Part shown: piece after piece, positions 23,888 to 31,684 of the stretch
How the letters are laid out: every line of letters begins with the position of its first letter
Numbering within the stretch: the first letter of the stretch is position 1
Assembly: GCF_037688875.1 (NCBI RefSeq)
Contig: NZ_JAWDIE010000008.1
Span: 78,815-142,814 of the forward strand
Direction of reading: 5' to 3'
DNA length: 64,000 nucleotides
From: Amphibiibacter pelophylacis
Lineage (GTDB): Bacteria; Pseudomonadota; Gammaproteobacteria; Burkholderiales; Burkholderiaceae_C
Position numbers and translations under genes: made by a program
The notes under the pieces: generated by a model
What the model saw: the letters and a program-made list of their open reading frames with translations, nothing else
Databases searched by the model: none
Told to the model about the DNA's origin: nothing

Positions 23888-25755
23888 GCGCAGCCCAAGG
23901 CAGGCTGTTGCGTGTCGCGCTTCTTGGCAATCCCAACTGCGGCAAGACAGCGCTTTTCAACCTGCTCACCGGCAGCCGCCAGAAAGTCGCCAATTACGCC
24001 GGGGTAACGGTTGAGCGCAAGGAAGGGACGCTGGTGACGCCAGGCGGGCGCCAGTTGCGTGTCATTGATCTGCCGGGCGCTTACAGCCTCAATGCCATCA
24101 GCGCCGACGAAGGGGTGACGCGGGACATCGTGACGGGCGCCATGGGGGAAGAGGAGCGGCCGGACCTGCTGGTCTGTGTGACCGATGCCACCAACCTCAA
24201 ACTCAGCCTGCGCCTGGTGATCGAGGCGCGCCGCCTGGGCCTGCCCATGCTGGTCGCCGTCAACCTGAGCGACGCCGCGCGGCGCCAGGGCATCACCATA
24301 GACCTCGCCGCCCTGGAGCAGGAACTCGGCGTGCCTGTGGTCGAGTCGGTCGGGATACGGCGCGATGGCGCTCAGGGCCTGATCGATGGCATCGAACGCC
24401 ACGTGGCGCCGCGACCCGTGGTTCAGCCGCCCTGGCAGGCCCCCGGTGTCGCTGAAGTGCTCCAGGCCCAGCAGGAGGTGCGCGGCATCCTGCAGCGCAC
24501 CGTGACCCTGCCTGTGGTGGATACACGCAGGGATGACGCCATAGACCGCGTCATCCTGCATCCCTTCTGGGGCATGCTCGTCCTGCTAACCGTCCTTTTC
24601 CTGATGTTTCAGGCGGTTTTCAGCTGGGCCCAGGTGCCCATGGACATCATCAAGGACGGGATGGATGCGCTGGGTGCCGGTCTGGGCCGCCTCCTGCCCG
24701 ATGGGGCCCTGAAGAGCCTTCTGGTGGACGGTATCCTGGCCGGTGCGGGCGGCGTGCTGGTTTTCCTGCCGCAGATTCTGATTCTCTTTCTTTTCATCCT
24801 GCTGCTGGAAGACTCGGGATACCTGCCGCGTGCGGCCTTTCTTCTGGACCGCATCATGGGGGCTGTGGGTCTGTCCGGACGCTCCTTCATTCCGCTTCTG
24901 TCGAGTTTTGCCTGCGCTGTGCCGGCTGTCATGGCCACCCGCACCATCACCAGCTGGCGCGACCGTCTCGTGACCATCATGATCGCGCCCCTCATGACTT
25001 GCTCGGCCCGCCTTCCGGTGTATGCCCTGTTGATCGGCGCCTTCGTGCCCAACCGCAGCGTGGCGGGTGTCGTGAATCTGCAGGGCCTTGTGCTGTTTTC
25101 GCTCTACCTGGCCGGGATCGTCGCCGCGATGTCCGTGGCCTGGTGCTTCAAGCACCTGCGCGGCGGGGCTGCCCACCATCCGCTGTTGATGGAGCTGCCG
25201 TCCTATCGGCTGCCCAATCTGCGCCATCTGGCCATCGGTCTGGCAAAGCGGGCGGAAATTTTCGTTCGCCGCGTCGGGACCATCATCCTGTCGCTGATGA
25301 TATTGCTCTGGTTCATTGCCACCTACCCCGCACCGCCTGCTGGCAGCATCGGGCCGGCCATCCAGTTCAGCTACGCCGGCCTTCTGGGGCACGCGCTGGA
25401 AAGCGTGTTCGCGCCGATTGGCTTCAACTGGCAGATTGCCATCGCCCTGATCCCCGGGCTGGCGGCCCGTGAAGTGGCGGTCGGCGCCCTGGGCACGGTG
25501 TTCGCTCTATCAGCCAGCGGCAAGGACGTCGAGGCGCAGCTGTCACCACTTCTGGCCCACAGCTGGTCTCTTGCCACGGCACTGTCCCTGCTGGCCTGGT
25601 ATGTCTTTGCACCGCAGTGCGTTTCGACGTTTGCCATCGTGCGGCGTGAAACCAATTCCTGGCGCTATCCGCTGTTGATGACGGTCTACCTGTTTGCCAT
25701 GGCGTATGCGGCGTCCTTCGTCACCTACCGTGTGGCGCTTGGACTGGGAGGCTGA
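23884..25755 (+). CDS. feoB: Ferrous iron transporter B
   Basis: A 623 aa Fe(II) importer. The cytoplasmic G domain has G1 LLGNPNCGKTALFN (residues about 14-25), G2 around NYAGVTVERKEG, G3 VIDLPGAYSL and a G4-like NLSD. The membrane part has the gate helices, including LPRAAFLLDRIMGAVGLSGR, SFACAVPAVMATRTI and TCSARLPVYALLI, whose conserved Cys line the path. The protein is shorter than E. coli FeoB (about 770 aa), which is usual for betaproteobacterial forms. Start is GTG in a GTGA overlap with feoA. Confidence 0.96.
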   Translation: MSAAQGRLLRVALLGNPNCGKTALFNLLTGSRQKVANYAGVTVERKEGTLVTPGGRQLRVIDLPGAYSLNAISADEGVTRDIVTGAMGEEERPDLLVCVTDATNLKLSLRLVIEARRLGLPMLVAVNLSDAARRQGITIDLAALEQELGVPVVESVGIRRDGAQGLIDGIERHVAPRPVVQPPWQAPGVAEVLQAQQEVRGILQRTVTLPVVDTRRDDAIDRVILHPFWGMLVLLTVLFLMFQAVFSWAQVPMDIIKDGMDALGAGLGRLLPDGALKSLLVDGILAGAGGVLVFLPQILILFLFILLLEDSGYLPRAAFLLDRIMGAVGLSGRSFIPLLSSFACAVPAVMATRTITSWRDRLVTIMIAPLMTCSARLPVYALLIGAFVPNRSVAGVVNLQGLVLFSLYLAGIVAAMSVAWCFKHLRGGAAHHPLLMELPSYRLPNLRHLAIGLAKRAEIFVRRVGTIILSLMILLWFIATYPAPPAGSIGPAIQFSYAGLLGHALESVFAPIGFNWQIAIALIPGLAAREVAVGALGTVFALSASGKDVEAQLSPLLAHSWSLATALSLLAWYVFAPQCVSTFAIVRRETNSWRYPLLMTVYLFAMAYAASFVTYRVALGLGG

Positions 25756-25756
25756 G

Positions 25757-26083
25757 ATGCTCGAGCAGGTGCTGGTGAATTGCATGGGGGTCTGGGCGGG
25801 GCTTTACGCGGGCTGGCGGCTGGCGCCTGCGTCGCTGCGTCGGCGCATCAGCGACCTCGGGCCCGCACGATGGCGTGCCGCCCGGTCCGCCCGTCCGCAG
25901 AGCTCCTCCGGCTGCAGCAGCTGTGACAGCTGCAGCGCCTGCGGCGCACCCCGGCCGTCGGGCCCGATCCCGGCCTCGGCCCGGCCGGTGATCTGGCGCG
26001 CCATGAACGCCGATCAGCCCCGTTCACCCCGGCTGGGCGATGCCGGGCCCGTTTCTGCCTCTGATCCGCACACGCCGCTGTGA
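25757..26083 (+). CDS. FeoB-associated Cys-rich small protein
   Basis: A 108 aa product beginning one base after the feoB stop. It opens with a short hydrophobic segment (MLEQVLVNCMGVWAGLYAGW), then a basic stretch and a compact cysteine cluster CSSCDSCSAC at about residues 53-62, followed by a Pro-rich tail. Position and Cys pattern match the small FeoB-associated proteins that replace FeoC in many proteobacteria (DUF6587-like). The cysteines could hold Fe or an Fe-S cluster, which is inference. Confidence 0.7.
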   Translation: MLEQVLVNCMGVWAGLYAGWRLAPASLRRRISDLGPARWRAARSARPQSSSGCSSCDSCSACGAPRPSGPIPASARPVIWRAMNADQPRSPRLGDAGPVSASDPHTPL

Positions 26084-26111
26084 CAGGCTGGCCTGCCGCC
26101 GGGCTGTCCAG

Positions 26112-26546
26112 CTATCGTTTGAAGGCCAGCAGCAGAACGCCTGCGGCAACCATCAAAATGCCCGACCACTCGCGCAATGACGGCCGCTCGCCCAGGAAGG
26201 CAAACGCAAACACCGCCACCAGCACAAGGCTGAGCTTGTCGACCGGCGCCACTTTGGAGGCCTCACCCAGCTGAAGCGCGCGGAAGTAGCACACCCACGA
26301 GGCCCCTGTGGCCAGGCCGGACAGCCCCAGAAACAGCCAGGTTCTGGGTTCAAGGTCGAAAGGGTTGGTCCACTTGCCGGTGCAGGCGACAAAAATGGAC
26401 AGCACAACAATGATGACCGCTGTCCGGATCAGGGTGGCCAGATCGGAATCCACCCCCTGAATGCCGACTTTTGCAAAAACAGCCGTCAGTGCCGCAAAAA
26501 TGGCGGACAGCAGTGCCCAATAAAACCACCCCGCTGAATGCGCCAT
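26112..26546 (-). CDS. EamA/DMT single-domain membrane transporter
   Basis: A 144 aa membrane protein with five hydrophobic helices and a single EamA domain: FYWALLSAIFAALTAVFAKVG, ATGASWVCYFRALQLGEAS and APVDKLSLVLVAVFAFAFLGE. Two-domain EamA proteins are twice as long, so this must dimerise. I chose the ATG at 26546 because GGAGG sits 8 bases upstream; a GTG 15 bases earlier is also in frame. Substrate unknown. It is convergent with the feo operon and downstream of the sensor kinase gene. Confidence 0.87.
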   Translation of the reverse strand: MAHSAGWFYWALLSAIFAALTAVFAKVGIQGVDSDLATLIRTAVIIVVLSIFVACTGKWTNPFDLEPRTWLFLGLSGLATGASWVCYFRALQLGEASKVAPVDKLSLVLVAVFAFAFLGERPSLREWSGILMVAAGVLLLAFKR

Positions 26547-26574
26547 CTGGCTGGCCTCCACGTTGATCCCTCCG

Positions 26575-27927
26575 CTATTGCATGGGAAGAGTCACTGTAA
26601 CAGTCAGGCCGCTTTGCTTTTCTGGGTCAGAAAACCCGAGATGGATTTCGGCGCTGATGCGACGGGCAATCACCTGAACGATAGACAGCCCCAGGCCTGA
26701 GCCCACCTGATCGTTGCCCAGGATGCGGTAGAAGGGGTCAAACACCCGATCCCGCTCAGCCAGTGGAATGCCGGGCCCACTGTCCTGAATGCGTATGACG
26801 GCCTTTTCGGCGACGACGCCCACAAAAAGATCCACACGCCCTCCTGCGGGCGTGTAGCGGATGGCGTTATCGACCAGATTCCTGATCATGGCAAACAGGT
26901 CTGTTTCACGGGCCCAGACTCTGGCGTCCTGCGCCCCTTCGACGCCGATGTCGATGCGCTTGATCTCGGCCAGAGGCATCAGGTCTTCCAGCACACGGCG
27001 GTAGATGGCCAGGATGGAGACGGCGGACTGCGCCAGATCGGTGTCCGACTGCGCCTGGGCCAGCGTCAAGAGCTGATCCAGCAGGCTTCGGCCCCGCGCG
27101 ATCCCCTCGCGCAGCACCGTCAGGCGCTCGCGGGCCGGGCCGGACATTTCGGCCTCTGCCAGACGCTCCGCCTGAAGCGACAGGGCGGTCAGTGGAGAGC
27201 GCAGCTCGTGCGCCGCATCCGCTACAAAGCGGCGCTGGGCCGCCATGGACTGGCCCACGCGGGCCAGCAGCCGGTTGATCGCCACGGCGAAGGGGCGCAC
27301 CTCGGCCGGAAGGTGGCGATCCTCAATGGGATGCAGCTCCTGCTCGGCCCGCCGGTCGATCTCTCGGGAAAGCGCCGCAATGGGCCGGAACATTTTGCGC
27401 ACCAGATCCGCCACGAGCAGCAGCAGCACCGGCATGAGAACCAGAAAAGGCATCACAGTGCGCAGCGCGCCATCGCGGGCAATTTCATTGCGGAAACCGG
27501 ATTCCTGGGCCACGGCAACACGCTCACCGGCCGCGGTGGTTTTGATCAGCACGCGAAACGTCTCGCCGCCGACCTGCAGGGTGTGCAATCCATCCGCCAG
27601 AGTCGCCGGGAGCGCGAGCGGGCCTCCTGCGTCCACGCCCGCCCCGGAAGGGCCTGTCTCGCCCAGGCGCTGGACGATCACGCGCGATTCCTCATCGGCC
27701 CCATTGAGAGGGGAAGCGGGGGGCCGCGCAAGCGGCGACAGGCTCTGGCGATCCATGAGCTGTGCCACCTGGCGCAGAACATCGTCCTGCAGCTCATGGG
27801 CTTCGTCGAAGGCGGACAGGAAGGAGAACACGCCCGCCACGATGGCCACAAGGACGATGGTCAGTGACAGTGTGACGGACAGCTTGAGCTGGACCGAGTC
27901 GTTCAGGCGCTTTTTGAGACCATCCAT
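26575..27927 (-). CDS. Two-component sensor histidine kinase
   Basis: A 450 aa inner-membrane kinase of the QseC/PmrB/TctE style. TM1 is about residues 14-37, a sensor region of about 120 residues follows, and TM2 about 158-175 (MPFLVLMPVLLLLVADLV). After a HAMP-like linker, the H-box is FVADAAHELRSPL with His240; the N-box is IRNLVDNAIRYTPAGG and the G-boxes are IQDSGPGIP and GSGLGLSIV. It overlaps the response-regulator gene by 25 bases and is the last gene of the envelope cluster. Signal unknown. Confidence 0.95.
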   Translation of the reverse strand: MDGLKKRLNDSVQLKLSVTLSLTIVLVAIVAGVFSFLSAFDEAHELQDDVLRQVAQLMDRQSLSPLARPPASPLNGADEESRVIVQRLGETGPSGAGVDAGGPLALPATLADGLHTLQVGGETFRVLIKTTAAGERVAVAQESGFRNEIARDGALRTVMPFLVLMPVLLLLVADLVRKMFRPIAALSREIDRRAEQELHPIEDRHLPAEVRPFAVAINRLLARVGQSMAAQRRFVADAAHELRSPLTALSLQAERLAEAEMSGPARERLTVLREGIARGRSLLDQLLTLAQAQSDTDLAQSAVSILAIYRRVLEDLMPLAEIKRIDIGVEGAQDARVWARETDLFAMIRNLVDNAIRYTPAGGRVDLFVGVVAEKAVIRIQDSGPGIPLAERDRVFDPFYRILGNDQVGSGLGLSIVQVIARRISAEIHLGFSDPEKQSGLTVTVTLPMQ

Positions 27928-28568
27928 CCGACCCCCCTGACATTCCTGATGATCTCGCTGCCCAGCTTGCGCCGCAGCGCGTGGATCAGATATTCGACGG
28001 CGTTGCTTTCAACTTCCTCGCCCCAGCCATAAATGCGATCCTCCAGCTCGCTGCGCGAAAGGATGGCTCCGGGCCGCACGAGCAGAGCCTGCAGCAGCGA
28101 GAACTCGCGGCCGGACAGCTGCACCCCGTCGCCGCCACGGACGCAGGCCTCTTTGGTGACCGGGTCGAGCGACACCAGGCCATTGCCCAGCACGGGCGCT
28201 CCCTGGCCTCCCTTGCGCCGCAGGACGGCCCGCATCCTGGCCAGCAGCTCGGCCATGTCGAACGGCTTGAGCAGATAATCATCCGCGCCGCCGTCCAGAC
28301 CGCGCAGCCTGTCGTCCAGCCCGTCGCGTGCGGTGATGATGAGCAGGGGAACCGGATTGTCCCTGGCGCGGATGCGGGCCAGGACCTCAAGCCCATCCTG
28401 GCCGGGCAGCCCCAGATCGAGCAATACCAGATCGTAATGCTGGCTGCTCAGTGTCGAGAGGGCGGTTGAGCCATTCTTCACCCAATCGGCGGCGTAAGAC
28501 GCATCTTTCAAGGCCCCCTGGATCGCCTCCCCGATCATGGGATCGTCTTCGACCAGCAGCACGCGCAT
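27903..28568 (-). CDS. OmpR-family response regulator
   Basis: A 221 aa regulator. The receiver domain has acidic residues in LLVEDDP, phospho-acceptor Asp51 in LVLLDLGLPG, and Lys in YLLKPFD. The C-terminal winged helix includes SGREFSLLQALLVRPGAILSR-like segments and VEYLIHALRRKLG. I chose MRVLLVEDD with GGGGA upstream. It pairs with the kinase that follows and, by position, probably controls the cytochrome b561/PepSY/PAP2 genes upstream. Confidence 0.95.
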   Translation of the reverse strand: MRVLLVEDDPMIGEAIQGALKDASYAADWVKNGSTALSTLSSQHYDLVLLDLGLPGQDGLEVLARIRARDNPVPLLIITARDGLDDRLRGLDGGADDYLLKPFDMAELLARMRAVLRRKGGQGAPVLGNGLVSLDPVTKEACVRGGDGVQLSGREFSLLQALLVRPGAILSRSELEDRIYGWGEEVESNAVEYLIHALRRKLGSEIIRNVRGVGWMVSKSA

Positions 28569-28594
28569 ATCAGTTCCCCACAAGTCGCGGCATG

Positions 28595-29155
28595 TTACGG
28601 CAGCATGGCGCGCAGCACGCCATCCTTGAGCACGGTATGGTGGAAAATCGCCGCCGTAGCATGTGCTCCCGCCAGCCAGACGATGGCATCACCCAGCAGC
28701 TTGTGAACATGACCCCAGTCCAGAATACTGACCAGAGGCGATGCAGTAAAAGTCGGCCAGGCGCTGAAGCTGATCCCGCCCAGAAGCGTCAGGGGATTGG
28801 CCTCCGTGCTCAAGGCCAGCAGCGCTGTCAAGGGCAGGGTCAGTAGCAGACTCCACAAGGCGACGTGCACCAGACGGGAAATCCGTCGCAGGGTTGGCGG
28901 CATTGGAAACTCCGGGGTCCTGGGCCTCACTGCCACCCAGACGAGTCGCAGCAGCGTGAGCGTAAAAATCGTCATGCCCAGCGACTCGTGCCAGACAATA
29001 TCCAGCCGGGTACCCGGGTCTTTGCCATAAGCGATGAGATGGCCAAAATCACCCGGGCCCAGCGTGAAAGTAATCAGCACAAGAAGGGCAGTCGCCCAGT
29101 GAAAAGCCTGACTCGTCCGGTCATACCGGGTGTGGCGGGAAAGGGTTAATTTCAT
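28595..29155 (-). CDS. Cytochrome b561 family protein
   Basis: A 186 aa four-helix inner-membrane haem protein. Candidate haem-ligand histidines occur in QAFHWATALLV, IVWHESLGMTIF, HKLLGDAIVWLAG and AGAHATAAIFHH. YDRTSQAFHW is the usual start of the prokaryotic b561 group, which moves electrons between ubiquinol and periplasmic acceptors. It lies just upstream of the two-component genes on the same strand. Confidence 0.92.
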   Translation of the reverse strand: MKLTLSRHTRYDRTSQAFHWATALLVLITFTLGPGDFGHLIAYGKDPGTRLDIVWHESLGMTIFTLTLLRLVWVAVRPRTPEFPMPPTLRRISRLVHVALWSLLLTLPLTALLALSTEANPLTLLGGISFSAWPTFTASPLVSILDWGHVHKLLGDAIVWLAGAHATAAIFHHTVLKDGVLRAMLP

Positions 29156-29179
29156 TGTCTATTTCATTGAAAAGCCGCT

Positions 29180-29647
29180 TCAGGCTTTGCCATTGAGGGC
29201 GTCGAAAGTTTTCAGCAGACGCGCCATCGCGGCCTTGCAGTCTGCCGGGTTCGGTGTATCGGCGCGCAGCGCAGTCAATGCTTTGTCGATGGCTTTGTCC
29301 AGCTGATGCCAATCGTCGGCCGCACGGGGCTTGAGCCCTGCCTCAGCCGAATCCCAGGCGACTTCGAGGTTTTTGATCCGTGCCGTTGCTGCGGGCAGGT
29401 CGCCTTTGTTCACGAGGGCGGCCACGTCTGAGGCGATGCTGTGAAAGCTTGACAGGTCACCCAGCCTGGAGGCCGTTTGGCCCGGGGCTGGCGTGGCGTT
29501 CTGGGCCAGAGTGCTGGCCGGTGCGCTGACAGTTACGCCGGGTGTTGCACTCGCGCTGCTGTGATCGGCTGGTTTGGAGCAGCCGCTGGCGAATAAAACC
29601 AAAAGCACGACGGCAACCGAATGGGCGATCGAGTATTTTGCGGACAT
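29180..29647 (-). CDS. Predicted lipoprotein of unknown function
   Basis: A 155 aa protein with a lipoprotein signal (VAVVLLVLFASGC, lipidated Cys at 23). A Ser/Ala/Thr-rich linker leads into a helical domain of about 90 residues (FHSIASDVAALVNKGD, ATARIKNLEVAWDSAEAGL, WHQLDKAIDKALTALRAD). That domain resembles small helical periplasmic proteins found beside PepSY/b561 genes. AAGGAAAC precedes the ATG. I do not recognise a specific function. Confidence 0.8.
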   Translation of the reverse strand: MSAKYSIAHSVAVVLLVLFASGCSKPADHSSASATPGVTVSAPASTLAQNATPAPGQTASRLGDLSSFHSIASDVAALVNKGDLPAATARIKNLEVAWDSAEAGLKPRAADDWHQLDKAIDKALTALRADTPNPADCKAAMARLLKTFDALNGKA

Positions 29648-29682
29648 GTTGTTTCCTTTTTTCCGGGTTTGAGAGCAGAACC

Positions 29683-30465
29683 TTATTGGGTGATCTGTGC
29701 AGAGCGGCGTCCCTTCATCGCGATCTGCGCGAGGGCCACCAGAATGACGATGACCGTGAGGAACAGCGCGCTGGTCCAGAGGGCCCCCATACCCAGGCCG
29801 CCATAGGTTTTGTCCTGCGTCAGCAGATCGCCCAGCGCAGCCCCAAAGGGCCGGGTCAGGATGTAGGCCATCCAGAAAGTCAGGACGGCGTTGCCGCCCA
29901 TGCGCCAGGCCAGGCCGGTGAGGCCAATCAGGGCGCCAAAGGCGACTGCACCCCAAGTGAAGCCCAGACCCAGGGCCTCAGTGGCCAGGTCGCCAGCCGC
30001 AGTGCCCAGCGCAAACGTGCACAGGATGGCGGCCCAGTAGAACAGCTCCCGGCGGGGTGTCACGATGTCGTGGATGGACAGAGTGCGTTCGACGCGGTGC
30101 CAGATCAGGAAAATCACGGCCAGTGCCACGGCAAATGCTGAGGTGCTGAAGTACAGGCTGACGCCCAGACCATCGGTCAGGAGGTCGGTGATCTGGGTGC
30201 CGACCACGCTGACCAGGACCACCGTCAGCCAGTAGATCCAGGGCGTATATCGCCGTGTTCGCAGCTGCACAAAGAGTGCCGTCGCGAGCAGGGCCGCCAT
30301 GACGGTTCGCGTGAAACCCTGCCCCAGACCGGCGTTGACCGCCAGGAAATCAGCGCCTGTCTCGCCCACCGTGGTGGACATGATCTTGATGATCCAGAAC
30401 GACAGGGCGACTTGCGGGACTTTGTTGAGCCAGCCCGGTGCATGGCTTCTGGAGAGTGTGTTCAT
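29683..30465 (-). CDS. COG4705-like multi-pass membrane protein
   Basis: A 260 aa protein with about eight hydrophobic helices. It shows an internal four-fold pattern of a small-residue/acidic motif at helix starts: TTVGETGADFL, GTQITDLLTDGLG, GTAAGDLATEALGLG and FGAALGDLLT. The opening KVPQVALSFWIIKIM matches the uncharacterised COG4705 family. It overlaps the preceding PAP2 gene by 4 bases. Function unknown; the repeated acidic helices suggest an ion or metal path, as inference. Confidence 0.82.
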   Translation of the reverse strand: MNTLSRSHAPGWLNKVPQVALSFWIIKIMSTTVGETGADFLAVNAGLGQGFTRTVMAALLATALFVQLRTRRYTPWIYWLTVVLVSVVGTQITDLLTDGLGVSLYFSTSAFAVALAVIFLIWHRVERTLSIHDIVTPRRELFYWAAILCTFALGTAAGDLATEALGLGFTWGAVAFGALIGLTGLAWRMGGNAVLTFWMAYILTRPFGAALGDLLTQDKTYGGLGMGALWTSALFLTVIVILVALAQIAMKGRRSAQITQ

Positions 30466-31040
30466 GGTGTTTTCCTGTCAAAAATCCGGCGATGAATGCC
30501 GGTGGCGAATTGGTAAAGCGGTTCCAGATACCAGCGTGCTCCGTACAGCGCCAGCCACGCACTGAGCGCGCCCACCGCGAGGGCTCCAAGCATGTCGAAA
30601 GGGAAGTGCACGCCCAGATAAATGCGCGCCCAGGCGATGGGGAGGCCCAGCAGACTCAAGACCACTCCGGCCCTTCGTGGACCGCGTTGCAGCACGAGGC
30701 TGAAAGCAGCGGACCACCAGAGCGTCAGGTGATCGCTTGGGAAAGACGAATCGGCAACATGAGGAATAAGGGTGTGGCCCAGGCCGATCATGAAGGGCCG
30801 GGGATGCGGCCAGACCAGCCCGATGAGCTGGTTAACGAGCAGGCCCAGCAGGCCCGATGCGGCAGCAGCGAGCACGGTCCTGCGTGTTGACTCGCCGCCT
30901 CTGAGCCACCCGATGCCGATCAGCAGTGGCACTGTCCAGATGAGCTGTTCAGCCAGGAAGATGGCCACAGCAAGAGTCAGCGCACCAGGATGTTTCGGGG
31001 CATTGAGCCAGAGAAAAATGGTGTGGTTGAGTGATTCCAT
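30462..31040 (-). CDS. PAP2-superfamily lipid phosphatase
   Basis: A 192 aa membrane phosphatase with the three PAP2 motifs: WPHPRPFMIG, SSFPSDHLTLWW (catalytic His) and ARIYLGVHFPFD (second His). Family members dephosphorylate undecaprenyl diphosphate, phosphatidylglycerol phosphate or lipid A groups on the periplasmic face. The neighbouring sensor kinase and PepSY gene hint at an envelope-stress or lipid A role, but the substrate is not shown. Confidence 0.92.
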   Translation of the reverse strand: MESLNHTIFLWLNAPKHPGALTLAVAIFLAEQLIWTVPLLIGIGWLRGGESTRRTVLAAAASGLLGLLVNQLIGLVWPHPRPFMIGLGHTLIPHVADSSFPSDHLTLWWSAAFSLVLQRGPRRAGVVLSLLGLPIAWARIYLGVHFPFDMLGALAVGALSAWLALYGARWYLEPLYQFATGIHRRIFDRKTP

Positions 31041-31052
31041 GAGGGCTCCGGG

Positions 31053-31081
31053 CCAGACAGCTCCCGAAGAGGGCTGTCTGG
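31053..31081. repeat. Intercistronic hairpin between PepSY and PAP2 genes
   Basis: CCAGACAGC, an 11-base loop and GCTGTCTGG form a perfect 9-base stem in the 56-base gap, extendable by two pairs. No T-tract follows in the direction of transcription, so it looks like an mRNA stability or attenuation element rather than a terminator. Confidence 0.7.
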
Positions 31082-31096
31082 CGATTCGGTCGGAAA

Positions 31097-31432
31097 TCAG
31101 TCTTTCTTATCCTGATCATCATCGCGATCCGCCGTGTCCGCTGCCGACGAGATCACCGTGCCCTTGGCGGCATCAACCCGCACATCAAAAACCTGGGCTC
31201 CGCTGACGACCTCAACGTCATAAACCCAGCCTTGTTTTGAGTTCTCATATTCCGCCTTTGAGGCTTTGCCTTTGACATGCTGTTCGGCAATGGCCACCGC
31301 TTGGGCCAGTGGCACCTGGGCCTGAAGCACAGCGGCAGCATCGTTCTCGGTGGAGCCTTTGGCGGCGTAGGCCGCGGCGCTGCCAGTCGCCAGCAGGATG
31401 GCCAGCAGAGACAGGGTGGTTTTGCGTGTCAT
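31097..31432 (-). CDS. Secreted PepSY-domain protein
   Basis: A 111 aa periplasmic protein: signal peptide TLSLLAILLATGSAAAYA, then one PepSY domain with VPLAQAVAIAEQHVKGKASKAE and the strands YDVEVVSGAQVFDVRVDAAKG. The tail is highly acidic (DRDDDQDKKD). GGAGAAG precedes the ATG. Such proteins often accompany two-component systems of this type and may bind or inhibit envelope enzymes. It is the first gene of the seven-gene minus-strand cluster. Confidence 0.9.
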   Translation of the reverse strand: MTRKTTLSLLAILLATGSAAAYAAKGSTENDAAAVLQAQVPLAQAVAIAEQHVKGKASKAEYENSKQGWVYDVEVVSGAQVFDVRVDAAKGTVISSAADTADRDDDQDKKD

Positions 31433-31505
31433 GTATCTTCTCCGTGAAAGTGCAGGAATTGGCACATAACGGAAGATACGCAGGCTGACTTAGCTCAGAC
31501 TGAGC
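31433..31505. promoter_or_regulatory. Promoter region with two inverted repeats upstream of the PepSY operon
   Basis: GTATCTTC at 31433-31440 pairs with GAAGATAC at 31472-31479. Further up, GCTCAG-A-CTGAGC at 31493-31505 is a perfect 6-1-6 palindrome. They are placed where the operon promoter should be and are candidates for the cognate response regulator or another factor. No convincing -35/-10 pair was identified. Confidence 0.45.
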
Positions 31506-31522
31506 CATCGCGCAGCCACAAA

Positions 31523-31548
31523 AAAGCCAACCCCGCAGGGTTGGCTTT
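31523..31548 (-). terminator. Rho-independent terminator after the tRNA
   Basis: AAAGCCAACCC, loop CGCA and GGGTTGGCTTT form a perfect 11-base stem with A/T tracts on both flanks. It is just downstream of the minus-strand tRNA and probably also of the MCP transcript. Confidence 0.85.
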
Positions 31549-31564
31549 CTGGTTTTTGGCCGTC

Positions 31565-31643
<79 letters not shown>

Positions 31644-31684
31644 GAAGCCGTCATTCTAGCGTGGCGGCTGGGGGCTGAGTGGCG

